DNA of 53,326 nucleotides from Akkermansia sp. (GTDB lineage: Bacteria > Verrucomicrobiota > Verrucomicrobiia > Verrucomicrobiales > Akkermansiaceae): contig JAKSOU010000009.1 of the NCBI GenBank assembly GCA_024405435.1, positions 1 through 53,326 on the forward strand, given 5' to 3'. Under the pieces are notes generated by a model. The model was not told the DNA's origin and ran no database searches. It saw only the letters and a program-made list of their open reading frames with translations. Below, in pieces: positions 53,325-53,326 of the stretch (position 1 is the stretch's first letter; each line of letters opens with the position of its first letter). The translations under genes and the position numbers were made by a program.

Positions 53325-53326
53325 AA

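Overview
The window is a 53.3-kb piece of a GC-rich bacterial chromosome. Gene content suggests the Planctomycetes-Verrucomicrobia group, most likely a gut-type Verrucomicrobiota: a GTP-type PEP carboxykinase, predicted secreted enzymes for fucosylated and galactosylated host glycans (GH95-like and GH110-like), three ankyrin-repeat proteins, hairpin-rich intergenic repeats, and almost no Shine-Dalgarno sequences. The phylum is inferred from content only.

Layout. 0-1.1 kb: 5S rRNA with terminator and a small membrane protein. 1.1-13.8 kb: housekeeping genes (thioredoxin-like protein, rpoN, an oppD-type ATPase, the dapA-dapB-folK-panB operon, a HAD phosphatase with an AI-2E-type permease, nadC-dprA, rmuC, an ankyrin protein). 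13.9-17.9 kb: an L,D-transpeptidase followed by overlapping oppA-oppB-oppC. 18-23.5 kb: small membrane protein, secreted hydrolase, RNA m5C methyltransferase, PEP carboxykinase, a mosaic hairpin repeat region, a methyltransferase and a small orphan. 23.6-26.0 kb: intact tRNA-Ala(GGC), then a 2.1-kb insert carrying a GIY-YIG nuclease and an ankyrin lipoprotein, closed by a second copy of the tRNA 3' half and its downstream hairpins. 26.0-30.2 kb: a lone nuoA and metH. 30.4-37.8 kb: a surface-polysaccharide locus (broken acyltransferase, glycosyltransferase, CapA-like protein, Wzx-like flippase, pyruvyl transferase, QueC-like PP-loop protein). 38.1-39.6 kb: a GbsR/MarR-like regulator and a frameshifted NAD(P)-binding gene that share a palindromic operator. 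39.7-46.1 kb: GH95 fucosidase, a two-gene RloA/RloB (AbiL-like) defence candidate, GH110-like galactosidase. 46.1-50 kb: hemL-rlmH-secreted TIM-barrel protein. 50-53.3 kb: a large exported ankyrin protein with a Gly/Arg-rich tail and a second mosaic repeat.

The strongest unexpected signal is promoter architecture. About twenty genes have a clear TTGACA-like box, a 16-18-bp spacer (nearly always 17) and a TANNNT box. In most of them the start codon lies only 6-11 nt after the -10 box, so the predicted mRNA starts at or within a few bases of the start codon. Genes inside operons also lack Shine-Dalgarno sequences. The RloA/RloB defence pair is a clear exception, with a good AAAGGAG. This rule also fixes several start codons. 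Other signals worth following are the tRNA-flanked insert, the operator palindromes, the PP-loop protein in the polysaccharide locus, and a 21-nt inverted copy of part of 5S rRNA beside the 5S gene.
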